A DNA stretch of 64,000 bases. Source: Alentia gelatinosa. Taxonomy: Eukaryota; Annelida; Polychaeta; Phyllodocida; Polynoidae. The notes below the pieces were generated by a model. It had not been told where the DNA came from, made no database searches, and saw only the letters and a list, made by a program, of their open reading frames with translations. The first letter of the stretch is position 1. Every line of letters starts with the position of its first letter. The position numbers were made by a program, and so were the translations under genes. Below are positions 42,701 to 57,700 of this stretch, piece by piece. The stretch spans positions 100,954,797 to 101,018,796 of the forward strand of contig OX465580.1 of NCBI GenBank assembly GCA_950022655.1. The letters run 5' to 3'.

Positions 42701-45700
42701 GCAAATCTTTTTGATTGTATATAAAATATTTGAAAACATTGAAAAGAATTGACTGAAATAAGTTTATGAAAGTGAAAAGCTAAATCATTGATAGTCCCTA
42801 TATACCCTCAGGGTCCCCTGGGACATTAAACCACAAACAAACAAACAAACAATCCACTGATAAATTCTGTCAACCGGCCTTCATCAACGGGAGGCACTTG
42901 TATCAACAATATTCATCTCAAATGTTGCATCCATAACCGACAGTGGGACCTAGGATATGCTTGTCAATGATTACTATCCGTTTTTTTCTATAACCAAGAA
43001 GCTAAAAACTAAGGAGTGTGACCCAAATTTATCATTTTCTGGTAGATGTTATAGAAGATGCGTGTGGGGACGGAGCAGTTTACCCTAGGGTAAAGATGTT
43101 ATAGAAGATATTCGACTGAGACACTGAACGACTGGCTCGCAGGGGTAGATTGGGACTCATATTGGATATTGAAAACAGCAGGGGAAATGTGGGACTTCTT
43201 AGAGGATGAACTAACTAGCTATTTGGATCATCAATGCCCTATACGGACATGGAAAGTAAAAAAGGAGCGGGCAAGTTTTGCATCCTGCGACTTACCGTAG
43301 CATCACAGGGTTCATGGACGCCTTGAGCCCGAGACGATTCGAGCCCTGGACGCCCTGAGCGTTTCTGTGGACGCCTTGAGCCTACCTTGTGGACGCCTTG
43401 AGCCTACCACGTTTTGGTGGCCTTGAGCCTCTAGATGTAAAAACTTTGAAAAGTGCATTTATACTGGTTTATAGTCATATATACTCAACCCTAACCCTTA
43501 CCCAACCCTTTTCTAACCCTAACCCGCTAATCGGAACTAAAATGAGGTAGGCTCAAGGCGTCCACGTGGTAGGCTCAAGGCGTCCACGTTTTCACGCAGA
43601 CAGGAGGCTCAAACAGTAAAAGGCTCAAGGCGTCCAATTCCCCATCACAGTCATACTACATAAAAATGGTGTACAGCTAAATTCATAAATATTAGATTTC
43701 TTGTTTCCCATTCCCATGTGATGTTTGGAATCTTTAGGGAAACCACAAAAACACCTTTCTTTTATAATCGTTTGTTTCATCCATTATTTACAATGGACTA
43801 TGCCTTCATCCTTGAATCGTGATCATGCCTTGAAATTGAAAATGATTTTGTTTCAATATCTGAAAGAATTTCTATTTCATCGGTTGTGATCAGAAATGTT
43901 CTTGCAGCGTATCTTATACAATATCTGAAAGAAAAGTGAATCAAAGAGTCAGTTCTATAGGATAAATTCTGCAACGTCCTCCTACACTTTCACGTAAAGA
44001 AATCAGGCTGGATGAAATTGCATAACAAGCAGGCATCATCTAAGTGTGTTTTATTATATGATGTTGAATTCAAAAGAACCAAATCTCAAACCAGCAAGAA
44101 GAGGATTGTCGTATTACATAGATATACAAGTTATAATAATTGTAAACAAAAGTTTTATCAGAATCCTTAAACCTTTTTTCAACGATTTGTAGAATCTCTG
44201 AACAAAGTAGGCAATGGACTTTGCAATGATCAGCAATTTTGTTTTTCACTAGTCAGATCCATTTTTGTTGTCAATGTAAATTCATGTTGTTGTTTGTGGG
44301 GGTGGAAGGGAGGGGGTGCTTATTGTACAAACCCCAGGCCAGATCAGTTTGGTTTTCACCATTGAAATTTGTGAAGCTAACACTTAGAAGTGTCCTCGAA
44401 ACCACAAGAAAAAGCTCAAACTCCAGGATCTTTTACGGGCTCCATCCCCGGGGCCCGACTGCAGGTGATATGGCGGCCATTAGACCCCATGGCCAATTAT
44501 CAGATTCTCTTTTTAACAAAATGCATTGTCATACCTGATAAAGACATTTGTATCTCCTCCTATGTAATACCTGGAAATTCGGCAAATAACCTGAGAAAAC
44601 TGAAAAAGTCCTGGAATTTTGTACCAGGAATTCTATGAGAGCCTTTTAGGTTGACGAGGCCGATTTGGAAACTTGCAATACAATCCTCAAATTAAATGAA
44701 TAAGGTGTGGGTTTGAGCGTTACTCGTTGGGAATTTATATTCATGATTTGACATTTTTTTTGTTGAAGGCAGGCCAGATTTGTCACTTTACCGAATGGGT
44801 CATCATAACCTCTTTAGCTTTAATATTCATTGATGGACTTATCGGCCTTGCTTTTGACCTATCCCTTGCCCCCTCTAGCCTTGCCATTCAATGACGTGTG
44901 ACACAATTTCCTCGTCCGGTCTGTAGATCGCTGCCTTGTCCTGCATATGTCTCTATATTTCTGATTATGACGGTGACCAGCGTTTATTTAAAACCTCGTA
45001 AAACTTACATTTTTTGCAGTAATGAAGTTTTGTTGATGACCAGGGGAAAAACACAACATACAATATCATGGAAAAGTCGTGGAATCAATACTAACAATCT
45101 AAAATGTTACGTTTAGTAATCAAAACGTTTGACCTCACTGCAGACTGTCAGATATGAGGCTGAAAACTTATAAAACTGTTTTGTACTGTGCATTAGATAA
45201 GTGATTAATAAAACATCCTAAAATGTAAATCATCCAAAAACTTCAGTAAAGGTAAAGAAAGCTCATAGTTATACATATAGGAAACTAATATCCACTGGAT
45301 TTATTTTACCAATCTAGGGCTCTCTGGAACGGGACGCAATTTTCTTAAGAAGAAAATAGATCCGGTCAAGGAAAAACAGGCGGAAGTGAAATTCCAAAAC
45401 AATCACAAAAAGCAGGTATGTACGTTGTAATTCACACCTCATGAAATAATCAAATTCTTGATGAATCATTTTAATCCGTAGAAGAACTAGTTGTCTTTTT
45501 AGTCCTGGTATGACTTCCAATTATAAATTATTTAAAAAATAAATAGCTACTTTAAGGAACATTTACCAAAAGAGTTACTTTAACTAAAATGTGTCCTCTG
45601 CTACTCATCAAGATATATATGTACATATAATGTCTTTTACATTTGATAGTAAAATATTTAATCTTTGCAAATATGGATGTTTGTTACCAAGTCCACCATG

Positions 45701-48700
45701 CCTACAATGACGACGGGTGGATTCGAGGTTGACATGAGCAGGGATAGTCTCGATGATGGTAGGTCATCTTCTGTTCCCTACTTATGAGTTGTACAAACAA
45801 AATTCAGCGGAGAAATCCTTCTGTACAAAAATAGACTATTTTCATAATGTCACTTGCACCCAAATTTTAACGAAGATTGACATGGAGGGTTATGTTTCTT
45901 GATTGAAATACAAATGAATTGTCAATTACCTAAGGATAGTTTTGGCATTTTCACCTACGGTTTGTATGTTGAACTTTAAAGAAATCATTGCAACTTACAG
46001 TCACAAAAATAGAGGAAATGGAGTAATGACAAGAACTTGGTTTCTGTTAAGTTCAACACTGGCATACCTCGGATGATATCAGACGAAGTATCATATATCT
46101 GTGCGCTGTTGCAATGACATCATAGGTTTAAGATACCAGATAAACATTAGCGGCCTACACAAATCTGCGTTAAGAGGCACTGCACACATTGTTGTGATGA
46201 TTGTTTAATTTCCATTACTCTAATAAGCAATTATTATGTCGATTACAAATTTATGTGCTTTTGTGTCGTTTTAGTGTCCCTCAGAGGAAGGGATTCTACT
46301 GAGTTCTACAGAAATGGGTAAGTTCACTTGTAACCATCATTGGCGCAGTTCGGGAACTGAAAATTAGACCACTCAATCATTAACTTGATTAAGCGCAGAC
46401 AAACATGCTCTATATGTGGATTTAATGACCCAATATTCCATAGTTAAAGTTTACTTCAAAGATATATGTAAAATCTAAAATACTAATGTGCTTTGTATAT
46501 TCTATCACTTCTCATATTGGTATTAATTCAATTACAATGTATGTTTCGTAGACCGTCTGTGCCTGCTTTGCCTCTGGAAAGCTCCAACAGTTTCACAGGT
46601 AAATACAGTTTTCTTAAGTTATGAATTTAAACATTGCAGTTTTAAGTTGTAGCACTATTGTTAAAAAAAGTTCAACATTTAGCACTAAAGAAGAAACCAA
46701 CAAGTTTTGGTCAAAGTTGTTCTCCACGAGTTTGATGCGGAGTGATATGAACGAGGCGACAGCCAAGTGAATATCACATAGCATTCAAACGATTCTGAGA
46801 ACAACTTCTTTGACCATAATGAGTTGCTTTCATGCTATATGCCCATGCTGTATACTGTAAATATGCACCGTTTCACCATATAATGTAAAAATACTGTAGG
46901 GAACAGTGTTCCTTACGGAAAAATACGGAACTCTTCCGTAAACATTTAATGAAATATTGGTTGTTAGGCCAGATGAAATTAATGAATTTTCTTAATTTCG
47001 GGTATATAATAAATATAGAACGACCTACCATGCTTGTACAAGCCACAAAACTCTATACTAATTTACGGTTTGTACGGAACTCGGCGTAAACGCTTCGTTC
47101 CGTACGAACTATAAATTATCATCTCATTTTGTAGCTTGTACAGCATGGTCAGGACGTTTTATATAAATATTTATCTCACCCCTATATACACTAAAAGAAC
47201 GGACGACGCACAGGATATAGACCATTGAGAACAGACTGTTTTACTCATTTGGGCATGGAAAACAATTTCTAAATGTTAAGCCATTGGGACAAAAATACCA
47301 GGGGTGAGATAAAGAAAGATTGCTCATCGATATAGGAAAGACATCTTGTACATATTATAAACACTATTTCTATCATTTACACCAACAGAAACTGCCACCG
47401 CCGAAAAGTCTCACCCGGGTCTGGAGACATTGCAAGAGATTGCCGAGAAGGAGCAGTTTTTCGAGGTGAGAAAACTTAACTAAGGATAGTATATAAATTT
47501 ATTGTTAATAGTTTTTCGATTTAGTATCCTTGGTATAATATGCTATCTTTTGGTTTTTCATTTTAGGCTACTTGTCCTCTTTCGAAAGTTATTAGTACAC
47601 ATTAATTGATTTGCCAATGTTCGAGTCCTTTTGGTAAGACCAAACCCTTCAACGTTCATAAATATCATACGTTATGGATCTAATTGGATACCCTAACGAT
47701 TAAAGTGACATATATATCCTGTGTAAGGACATCAACATCATGAGGTATTTAAACCGGTTTTAACAGCGATTCTTTACATCTTGTTTGCAGAATCTTCAGA
47801 AAAATAGCGATAGTACAATAGACTTTAGTCGGCTGAATCGTGACCTTGACAAATCTGCTACTTTGCAAGGAACACTGAGTTCGGAGATGGGAAAAGGGGA
47901 CTTTAATCATTACGACAGAGGTAAGCGACTGGAATCATTATCAACATTGGGATTGATACACCTTTGCAGTAGTTTGACTAAATATAGAATATAACAACAA
48001 TGTTACCCTTCTTGAAGTCAAGTTGTGCCTTAACATCATGAGTTGTCTTTCTCAGTTATGCAACCAACAAATCATGCCAGTTTTTCAATGATCCCTCAAT
48101 TTTCAGCGTTCCTTCAATTATGTGATATCAGGTTTACACTATTATTAGCAGGTGGACGGTTGGTCTTTAGCTTATGGCTATAGCCTACTGTAGTACACCT
48201 GCTTTTAGAGTCACTAGGTGACCTGACCACATTTTTGCTTTTTATGGCTAACTAAATACAGATAGGGATATGATTTTTGTTTTGCACAGAAGGTTTTATG
48301 GCAAAACAATATCTTACAGTTTTCATTTTTAGTATTTTGACATGGATTGTTAGAACAGAGATATTTCAGTTTTGGGGGGACTTTTTGAGTCACAGGTCCA
48401 TTGTTAAGGACTCCTTTATGGGCATATTTCTACCCCTGAAACTGGTTAAATCATAATAATTATGATATGCCTCATTTGATAGAAAATGAAAGACAGTAGG
48501 TGCTAGGAAGTGGAATTTTTTAGGTAGATTCTATATTTACAGAGATCTTCAAGTATTTGTTAAAAGTGGGGCGTAGGGAGGATTTGGGGTAAAATGGGCA
48601 TACTCAAATAGATATTTCCATAATATTGATTTACATTCAGCATTAGTGTAACATCTCCATAAGTGGCACTGGCAGTTGTCTACACCCTAGGAAGTGTCAC

Positions 48701-51700
48701 TATTTAGGAAAAATGTATATTTGATGTGTTATTCATGTATATTTTGCCAAATCTTATAATAGGAGGGGGAAGGCAGCAGGTGTATGAGTGGATGGTTTAT
48801 TCAGCATATTTACACACAAATAGAGGAGTAGGGCATGGCGAAAACACCTCTGCTACAAGCCGATGCTAAAAAAATAAATAAAATAAATAAATATCCAATC
48901 AATGCAAGCCCTTCCCTATTCATGGATGCCCTCCCTCCCTCCCTCCCTCCCTCCCTCCCTCCCTCCCTCCCTCCCTCCCTCCCTCCCTCCCTCCCTCCCT
49001 CCCTCCCTCCCTCCCTCCCTCCCTCCCTCCCTCCCTCCCTCCCTCCCTCCCTCCCTCCCTTCATTAGATTTAAGATATCAAAATATTTTCAATCAACAAT
49101 TTTAAACATGTGTTAAGCTAATTGTAGTGAGTTTTAAATGCGTCCACCTGCTTATTTGGCCTTTTAAAGCCCAATGATTCTATTTGAAAATGCACACTTA
49201 GCTCTTGTTTATATGAATACATATTTTATAGACCTGTGTAGGTGTTACATGAGTTATTTACACACCAATAGAGAAGTAGGGCTTTAAATATCCAATTAAG
49301 TTTTAACAAGACGTGGCGTAAACACGTCTGCTACGAGCCGATGCTTAAAAAAAAAAAGGAAAAAAAAAAGGAATAAATATCCAATCAATGCAAGCCCTTC
49401 CCTATTCATGGATGCCCTCCCTCCCTCCCTCCCTACCTCCCTCCCTCCCTCCCTCCCTCCTTCCCTCCTTCCCTCCCTCCCTCCCTCCCTCCCTCCCTCC
49501 CTCGCTCAATCCCCCAATCCCTCAATCCCTCCCTACATTAGAATTAAGATATCAAAATATTTTCAGTCAACAATTTTAAACATGTGTTAAGCTACTTGTA
49601 GTGTCCACCTACTTATTTGGCCTTTTAAAGGCCAATGATTCTATTTGAAAATGCACACCTACTATTACGGGCTACGACGGTCTACGATTAAGTACCATAT
49701 AGCACAGTCGGCGACACGCGGTGCTTTTGCAGACTTAATCGTAGCCCGTCGTAGTAGGTGGGAGGCATTATTGCGGCGACAACCCGCTGTGCTCTGCGAT
49801 TAACCTTACGACGGGCTACAAAATTCAAACATGTTTGAATTTCGTAGACCCTCTACGATTAACGTTTTTTTGTTGTAGCTCCCTCCCTCCCCCCCTCCCT
49901 CCCCCCCCTCCCTCCCTCCCTCCCTCTCTCCCTCCCTCCCTCCCCTCCCTCTCTCCCTGCCTCCCCTCCCTCCCTCCCTCCCCTCCCTCCCTCCCTCCCT
50001 CCCTCCCTCCCTCCCTCCCTCCCTCCCTCCCTCCCTCCCTCCAGGGGGACTTTCTTGTTATCATAGTAATTAATTACTGGCAAACCTTTGAACTGTATTG
50101 AGTTTTAAATGCGTCCATCTGCTAATTTCGTCTTTGATTAAAATGCACACTTAGCTCTTCTTTTGTGAGTTTTCTCCATCCTCTCCCTGCTCCTAGCACT
50201 TACGCAGAACCACGCTTGTATAGGGTGCTGGTTTGGATTTAGGAGAGAAAAATTATAATAAAGGAACTTGTTGATCGGCAGGAGTAAAAACCTCTTCTTG
50301 AGTGCGAAGTAAACCCGCTTTGTTGCACCAGTCGTATGGAGAAATATATCTCCTCGTAAAATGTTGGTTTATTTTTATTTTTTTTTTGCATGTGTGCGAT
50401 GAATACATATTGATAAGGACTGCAACATGCAAACTTCCTAATGTATTTAGAAATATATCTCCTCGAAAAATGTTGGATTTTTGGGGTTTTTTTCCCGTAT
50501 GTGATGAATACAGATTGACAAGGACTGCAACATGCAATGCACAACACATACATTCTGTGGTCAATTAGAAAAAAACGCAACCGAAGAAATAGGCTGAATG
50601 GCGAAGAGAGCAGCTGTATCAGTAATTAAAGTGTGGCTGTGGTGTATTGTGGCCTGCCTAGTCTAAAGGTTTATTTCTAAGACCTTATAATGAGAGTGGA
50701 GATAATGAAATATCGATAAAATACTGACAGTGTGAGCTATGCCTTATCATACTAAATGTGAGACGAGTCAACATGCATACATAGTAAGGTGGGTACCCGG
50801 ACGATGCTAGAAATTCGAGATGTGTGTCCAGTTCGCTGCGACATATTCATGGTATATTACATGCAATGTTTAATGTGAATTATACATCATGATTAATGAT
50901 ATGTTTTCTTTTGTATCCATAGACGATGAGGATGAAGACGACCAGGACGAGGAAGAAGCATACAACAATGTTGCCTCTTACAAACCACAACCGCAAGCAG
51001 GAAACCATCAGGTATGCTGTTGAGTACGCGAAACGATAATCTGAAATGTAATTTTTGATTATCTCCAATTGTATGCATCAAGCACCACATAACATCAAAA
51101 ATGAGATGTCATGATATAAAGATACGTTCGCCTGTGAATGACCATACCCGGATTCTTTGTAATGAATATATGAACTACAGAATAATGTAATTACTATCAT
51201 AACTGTGGTGTTTATATTCAATCTTTGACCTTACTCTTTTCTGTATCTAGGAAAATAAAGACAAGAACCCCAGTATGCTTTCAAAGGGTGAGTACATGAA
51301 CATCTTATCTGATAGAATTATTCTGGAGATGTGTCTTGCAAAAATGATACTAAGTATTTGACCTTTCCGTAATATGCTTGGGGTCGGACTCTGTGCCTTC
51401 CATGTCGTCGTAATCCTTCAGCATTGAAGTAGATACCTAGCATAATGTGTGTGGAGATGAGGCGCACTACCTTTTATCTCATCCCTGGTATTCTTTCCCC
51501 ATAGACTTAACATTGGAAACTCGTATCCAACGCCCATGAAATATTTAGGAAAAATATCCAAGAGGATTATGTCACAAATGTTAGCCCACTAGTCAATGTG
51601 AAGGGTGAGATAAATTCAGGAACCTATTTAAGTTAAGGGTCAGAGCTCGATCCCATCTCATTTGAATCGCTACGTAATTCATGCAGCTTCACTTTGTGAA

Positions 51701-54700
51701 TTACTACGCCATTCAAATTCAATGGGCTACAAGCTCTGACCCTAAACTTTCATAGGTTTCCTCTATAGAAGGTAACGCTACAACAAACAGGACCCTGAAA
51801 TGTTTGTTCCCTGTGAGAAAAGCTCCCCATCGGGACCCACCCGCAGCCTATTTGTCTATATGCTCTGACCTTCTTTGGCGTCAAATACTTAATTGGGCGA
51901 CCACCGAAAAACAATATTTCCAAATTTTTTAGGTTGCTTGAAAGCAGATAAAAATCTGTTATGAAGCGTGTCTAAAAAGATTATAGAAAAACAAATCTGA
52001 CAACCCTGTGTTCCATCCCTGCGCTCTTGGCTCAGGGGTGTTGATTAATATGCACTGATATGTATCGGGAATTTTTAGAATCTTTTTTTTTAAATAGAGG
52101 TGAATTTCGCCTATTTTCCCGTCCACAAGAGCAGGGGCCCGTTGAATAATCTAGGATCGTACATGAAGACCATATTCTGTACTTCGTACAAGGGTTATCG
52201 TTTAATAAAATGTAAGTTGGTTCACTAAGATAGTCTTAACCATTTATAAGGTCGTGAATAAGTGTTGAATAAAGTTGGCTCACACCATCCATGGGTCTCG
52301 TTGGCGCACAGAAAAGGGTCTTCCTGTACGAGCCTAGATTATTCAACTGGCCCCAGATTTCGTCCGATAAAATAAAACGTGAATGGTATGTCACATACAG
52401 GTGGCATGAAGCAGTCGACACTGTTTCTATATGGAATAGAAGATGATAAGACGTGGAGAATACACTTAAAGAGGCCGATACTATTCTGTTAATGACAACT
52501 TCCTATCAGATTAAACCAGGGTTGCTAGAGAGTCTCAATGTAACCATTATTCTTGATGCGACAACGGCAACTTCAACTCAATTCTAGATCAGGTCCACAC
52601 TCTCCAAACACCGTCAAGGATTGTAAGAGTGATGTTTGCATATTCTTGGACTGAATCCTTTTATGAAATACACTAGGGGGGGGGGGCAAGATTTCATCCG
52701 ACTGAGACTCATCAAGCATATATATGATTTGATTATAGCCAGGCGTGTGATGAGGCACGTTTTATATATGGAATAGATGAGTATTAGGAGTAGATGTTTA
52801 TTTGTGGAGTTTCCTAATTGGACATCTTTTATAGTCAGTCCTGTGTTCACACTATAGTGGCGTTGATGGATTCCCTGGACTCCACACTTGGCACCAAGTA
52901 CGCGTCGCAGGAGACGCGGCCTGAGGACATGAAGCCCATCCCAGAGATGACAGAGCGGGAGGACGACGACGAGTGTGATGGCTACACACGTCACAAGGGC
53001 CACGTAGGCGCCAGCCAGCTCACTGATTCGCGTGCCATGGAGAAGACCACCAGCGAACAGACAGCCAAAGGGTTAACGCTGAAAACTGGCACTGGTAAGT
53101 TATAGTCGTGTTAGTATGGGACACGTTATATGTAGATTACAGTAAGCCCATAGCGCTGTTAAAACTCACCTGGGATTTGCATCATTGCTTTATAATCAGA
53201 GATGCCAGTTTTCCATTCGTCCATGGAAATCCACTTTTTTTATATTCAATATATATTAAATTTCTTATCATTGTTTCAAACAAAGATGATATTGGTTAAG
53301 CCTCATTTAGGCCAATAAAACATTGGTTCGAACCTCCCCACAGACCCTCAGCCCCATCGCATGGCCGTCAAGGACATATTACCCAAGTTTTCACGATCTC
53401 TCTAAGGCAGAAAACTCCACATGAAAATATTTCCACATATTTTTCCCTGAACCAAACTGACATCCTTGTATGATAGACGCTCTTCAGTACATGTTGTGGG
53501 GAGTAGCTTGAACCAAAATGTTAGGCTGACTTAAAGGCCAGTTCCACCGGTTACGCCTCATACGAGAACCGTGAGTTGCTCTTTTGCGGCTGTAGAGTCA
53601 TCGTTGACAACTCTATGACCAACATCGGCCAGTGGCCTGGGGCATCATCATATTGTTAAAGTTGATAAATTGCTAACCAGCTGATATAAATTGTCTGTAT
53701 AAAAGGTGTGTGGCACGCGTCAACAGATACATTAAAAATTACATTGTAATGAATGTTATATCTAACTCTAGTTGTCCGTACCTCTAGGTTTCGGTTATAC
53801 AGACACGAGCGAATTCGAGGCTCTACAGGCCGCCCTCCGCCAGGCGGGCCAGTCCACGATGGGATCTACGCGAGACTTCACACTGCAGGGTTCGTCGTCT
53901 GTGTTCATGGGCACTGGGGCTGTCCCGCTCGGCGAGTCGCACGCCACCACCGGCACCGCCGACGGCGTCACTGAGAGCACGCCCGCCTTCGGCATGAAAC
54001 CAATGGTTGGCAACCCAGGTATAAAATGTGTGTTTTACTAATCGCTAAATGAACCTATCATATCCTAGACCGAGCTGGCGAAATTACGGAAAAGATGGAT
54101 TCCGTCGATGTCGCTAGGTGTATGATTAGCTTGTTAAAGTATTCTTTGTGTTACGTAGGGGAAAGGCGAGGGTTTTAGTTGTGTACCAATATGCCTAAAT
54201 GATTTTAGTCCAAGGATACAAAATTACAAAATTGTAGATTTTCTGTGTTTGTGTTCGAAGAAATCGTATCCATATGTATGTTTCCCTCGTTGAATGTATG
54301 TAATCAAGAACACCCAGAACTTTTCCCTAGAAGTTAGTTATAGTAGAATACTAAGCAGCCCCGATAAATGTCCAATTCTATTCCATTTATCAAAACATGT
54401 TTTGCCAGGGAAAAAAAGTTTACAACCTTTACTCTGTGTGTATTATTTTGGAAGAGTCATATCTGAGCTTTTTCTGAATAATCCATTGACTTCTGCAAAC
54501 AGCTGCCGCTGACCATCGCACAGTGGACGAGATCATCAAAGAGGTAGATGAGTTACGGAAAACTGACGAGGAGGACCGTCGCCCAGGCGTACATTTCCAA
54601 AGTGATGAAGGTAAGAATATTACATACAGGCACCCAGAATGCAGGGTTGGAATACAAATAAAACCCAAGGGTAGTCTCTATTTCTTTTTCTTTTTTTTTC

Positions 54701-57700
54701 AAAGAAAAAATGTAACCTGTATTTTGGTGTCTATGTTGACCAGGATACAGAAGTGAAAATAATTACACACAATTAATATTACATTTCATAATACAGGCAT
54801 TATATCAGAAACATGTGTTTATATTTTCTCCACCCGCTCCGTGCGCTCATGAAGCGCCTCTGGCCTAGCGCGATGAAGGTTCTTTCCGTTATGTTTCGTG
54901 GAAAAAGATTTGTTTGACTTGAATACATTGTATATACCACATTATGTCAGATAGAATATAGTCTCATCCTGATACATTTTCTCCTAAACAGAAGCTCACG
55001 GGTTTGACTTATCCCCGGCCCATACACGAGGTGATCAACATGGGTTCGACTTGTCTCCTGTCCATACGGGGGCGTACGAAGATGAACCAGAAGGCACCGA
55101 TATGTCTCCTCTAGAAAAGGTTACTACATCTCTTCATCCAAACTATTTTTCAGATGATACGAATAATTATTCCCAGATTATTTCCTTCATTTCATTACTT
55201 TATAGAAATATATTTCCTTGATACTACCTTTCAGACAGAGACAATAAACTAATATAGTATTTACCTGGTTAATTGTTCGTATGATTAAGACAGCTGTACC
55301 TGTTGAGTGCCTAATTATACGCCATCAATATAAGACGTTTGTCCTTTGGTTTGTGTTGCAGTATTCAGGCTCTCATCCGTTTGAGGATCTTGATGCTTCC
55401 AGCTCTTGCGGTCCTGTGCCAGCTCCACGGTCGTTACGACCTGGTGAGGTTTCTCATGTGCTGTAGTCTTGGTAGACATATGCGTCCGACTCTATGCTAG
55501 ATCAGAAAAGACAAATATTATGTTTGAACCCCTAGAGGTTAGCTTAGCTAATGGCATGTGGGTATTACACGATAAGTACCAAGAGAGTCTACCCCACCTA
55601 GAGTCCCTCGTGTTTCTGCGCCGTCCTCACACTTCTAACGTTATACTATTGCGGCGTCTCCTATCCTATTTCTTTGTATTTGCCATTTTATTGGACATAC
55701 GGAGGACTTCCTTTTTTCATTTGATACAAAATGAAATCTTCATATTTAGTTAACAATTTGTGGAAGTACCTTAGACTGTAAGAGGGGCCGCGTTCGGGCT
55801 CCAGTGGTTCTGATTCGTTGAATTTCTTACCTGTAGCCTTTGCTTCCTGGATATTATGTCGCCTCTGTATTATGGTATGACACTTGAACAGGGAGAAGAA
55901 CATCACTGTCAGTCTCTGAATCTATGAGACCCTTTTTGTCTAAATCGAAGCTTTGGTCAGATCTCCTGGTTATTGTTTCTGACCTTGATATAAAAGGAAA
56001 TGGTGTTATGGCCTGGTCTTTCCAGGTATTTTGTGAACTCCTACATTATATGCTGAGGTTCTTATATTTATTTGAACAAAACCAAGAGCATATGCACATG
56101 GACGAAATGATGGGCAAGGTATCATGCTATGATACTGTTTGTTTTAGTTCCGAAAAAGAAGAGTAAAGAAAAGTTCCCCAACGTGCCAAGTTCGGGCTAT
56201 GGGAAGTTAAGTTCCCCTCCACGAAAGACCGCCAAAGACTCTAGGTCAGGGTGTGGCACTAAAGGAGGGTCGAGTAAACATGCATGGACACCGGCAGACA
56301 CATCCAAACAAAAAAATAAAGGTAAGCAGCACAATACTGACAAGGTCCTCCGTTATGCGTCAATACCTTAAGGTTTTTGGTTTTGAGTTTTTGCTGTTGG
56401 AGTTGGACCCCCTCCATTTTAGAATTTACCAGTCTATCTTCACGGATCTATATACAATGTTATGAAGAGATTATTCAAGTTCATATGGTTTTGAAAGATG
56501 CTACCTTTTTTTAGAGACGGACCTCCTGCGCAAAGCGGCAGCGAAAGCGCGTGGTACCGAAAAGGTAGATTCTCAACTCGCGGCGTCTGTGCAGTCGTTT
56601 GCCAAGTATATCCAGACCCACTTCACTGAGAGCCAGGACCTCAGCGGCAACAACCTCATGCCAGAGGTCAGAGATACACCTGTGACTTATCATGAAAACA
56701 TAATTAGTGGTCATTCGAATAAGTGTTTGATCCCCAATATAACGTACTGATTATCTATCCCTCAGTTCATAAAGAAACAGATCATTTTCGCTTCATTGTT
56801 GAATACAATTTATTTGGTGCAAGTCCATCCAATCTCTCTGAAACCATAGACAATGTAGTACAGTGTACATGTTGATACTGACCGCTCATATAAAGTACGT
56901 GCATGTTCCTCTATTAAGTTGTACGTTCATGCCGACGTGTGGAAGTCACCATCAGCTTACTTTGTGCTGTGCTATGTCGATTTTAGGTGAAGTTCTCCCA
57001 AGACATTCCCAGTCTTTCGTCGAGTCAAAAGATCCCCGTTTTGGAAAGGGAGCGCGCACTCGTGAAAGAGGTAAAAGAATGGCAGGAGCTATGGAAGGAG
57101 GAGCAACGCATGCACGCCAAGTTCAAGGGTAATCATCCATCTGAAATATCCATCTAAACAGTTGTGTGATGTAACCTTTTCATTCCGTTAGACGCCATTA
57201 CAGAGTCTGTGGTTGGAAAAAATTGCAAGGTAAGAAGAACCACACTCACCTTGGGTTTCCTCCCTGTTCTGATCGAACTTGGCAGTGGGGTTTGCACAAA
57301 CCCCATGTTTAGAGTTGTTCTGACCGAAAAACTCCATAGGAAATGCGTGGAAATACACGTAGTAACCCCCAAGTGAAGCCGACACGATCACGCGATGTGC
57401 ACACATCGAACGCAGCCGGCCATACAAACGACAACACGGGTCACATGATACTCACGTGACGCGCCGACCAATCAAAACGCCACAACGGGTATGTTAATGA
57501 GGCCGCGGCGTCGTCCGCGGCCCGTTTCCCGCTTCTCTCTATTCCGTGGTCGCTACGTGGTGGGGAAAGAGCTCGTCGATAGGCCCCGTTCAACATATAA
57601 TCCATCTAAACAGTTACTACTGATTTCTGTGTCACAGTATGATTAAATCACATTCTCTACTATGGTTCTTGGTATTATACTTTGTTTTTTTTATTATTCA

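Noticed and set aside
48810..50101. Open frames of Pro-Pro-Ser-Leu or Gly-Gly-Arg-Glu repeats
   Set aside because: They are translations of (CCCT)n microsatellites in all frames.
57200..57330. U1 or other spliceosomal snRNA gene
   Set aside because: The GGGGTTTGTGCAAACCCC hairpin is suggestive, but the 5' end, Sm site and loops of known snRNAs are absent; the splice-like signals fit a small exon better.
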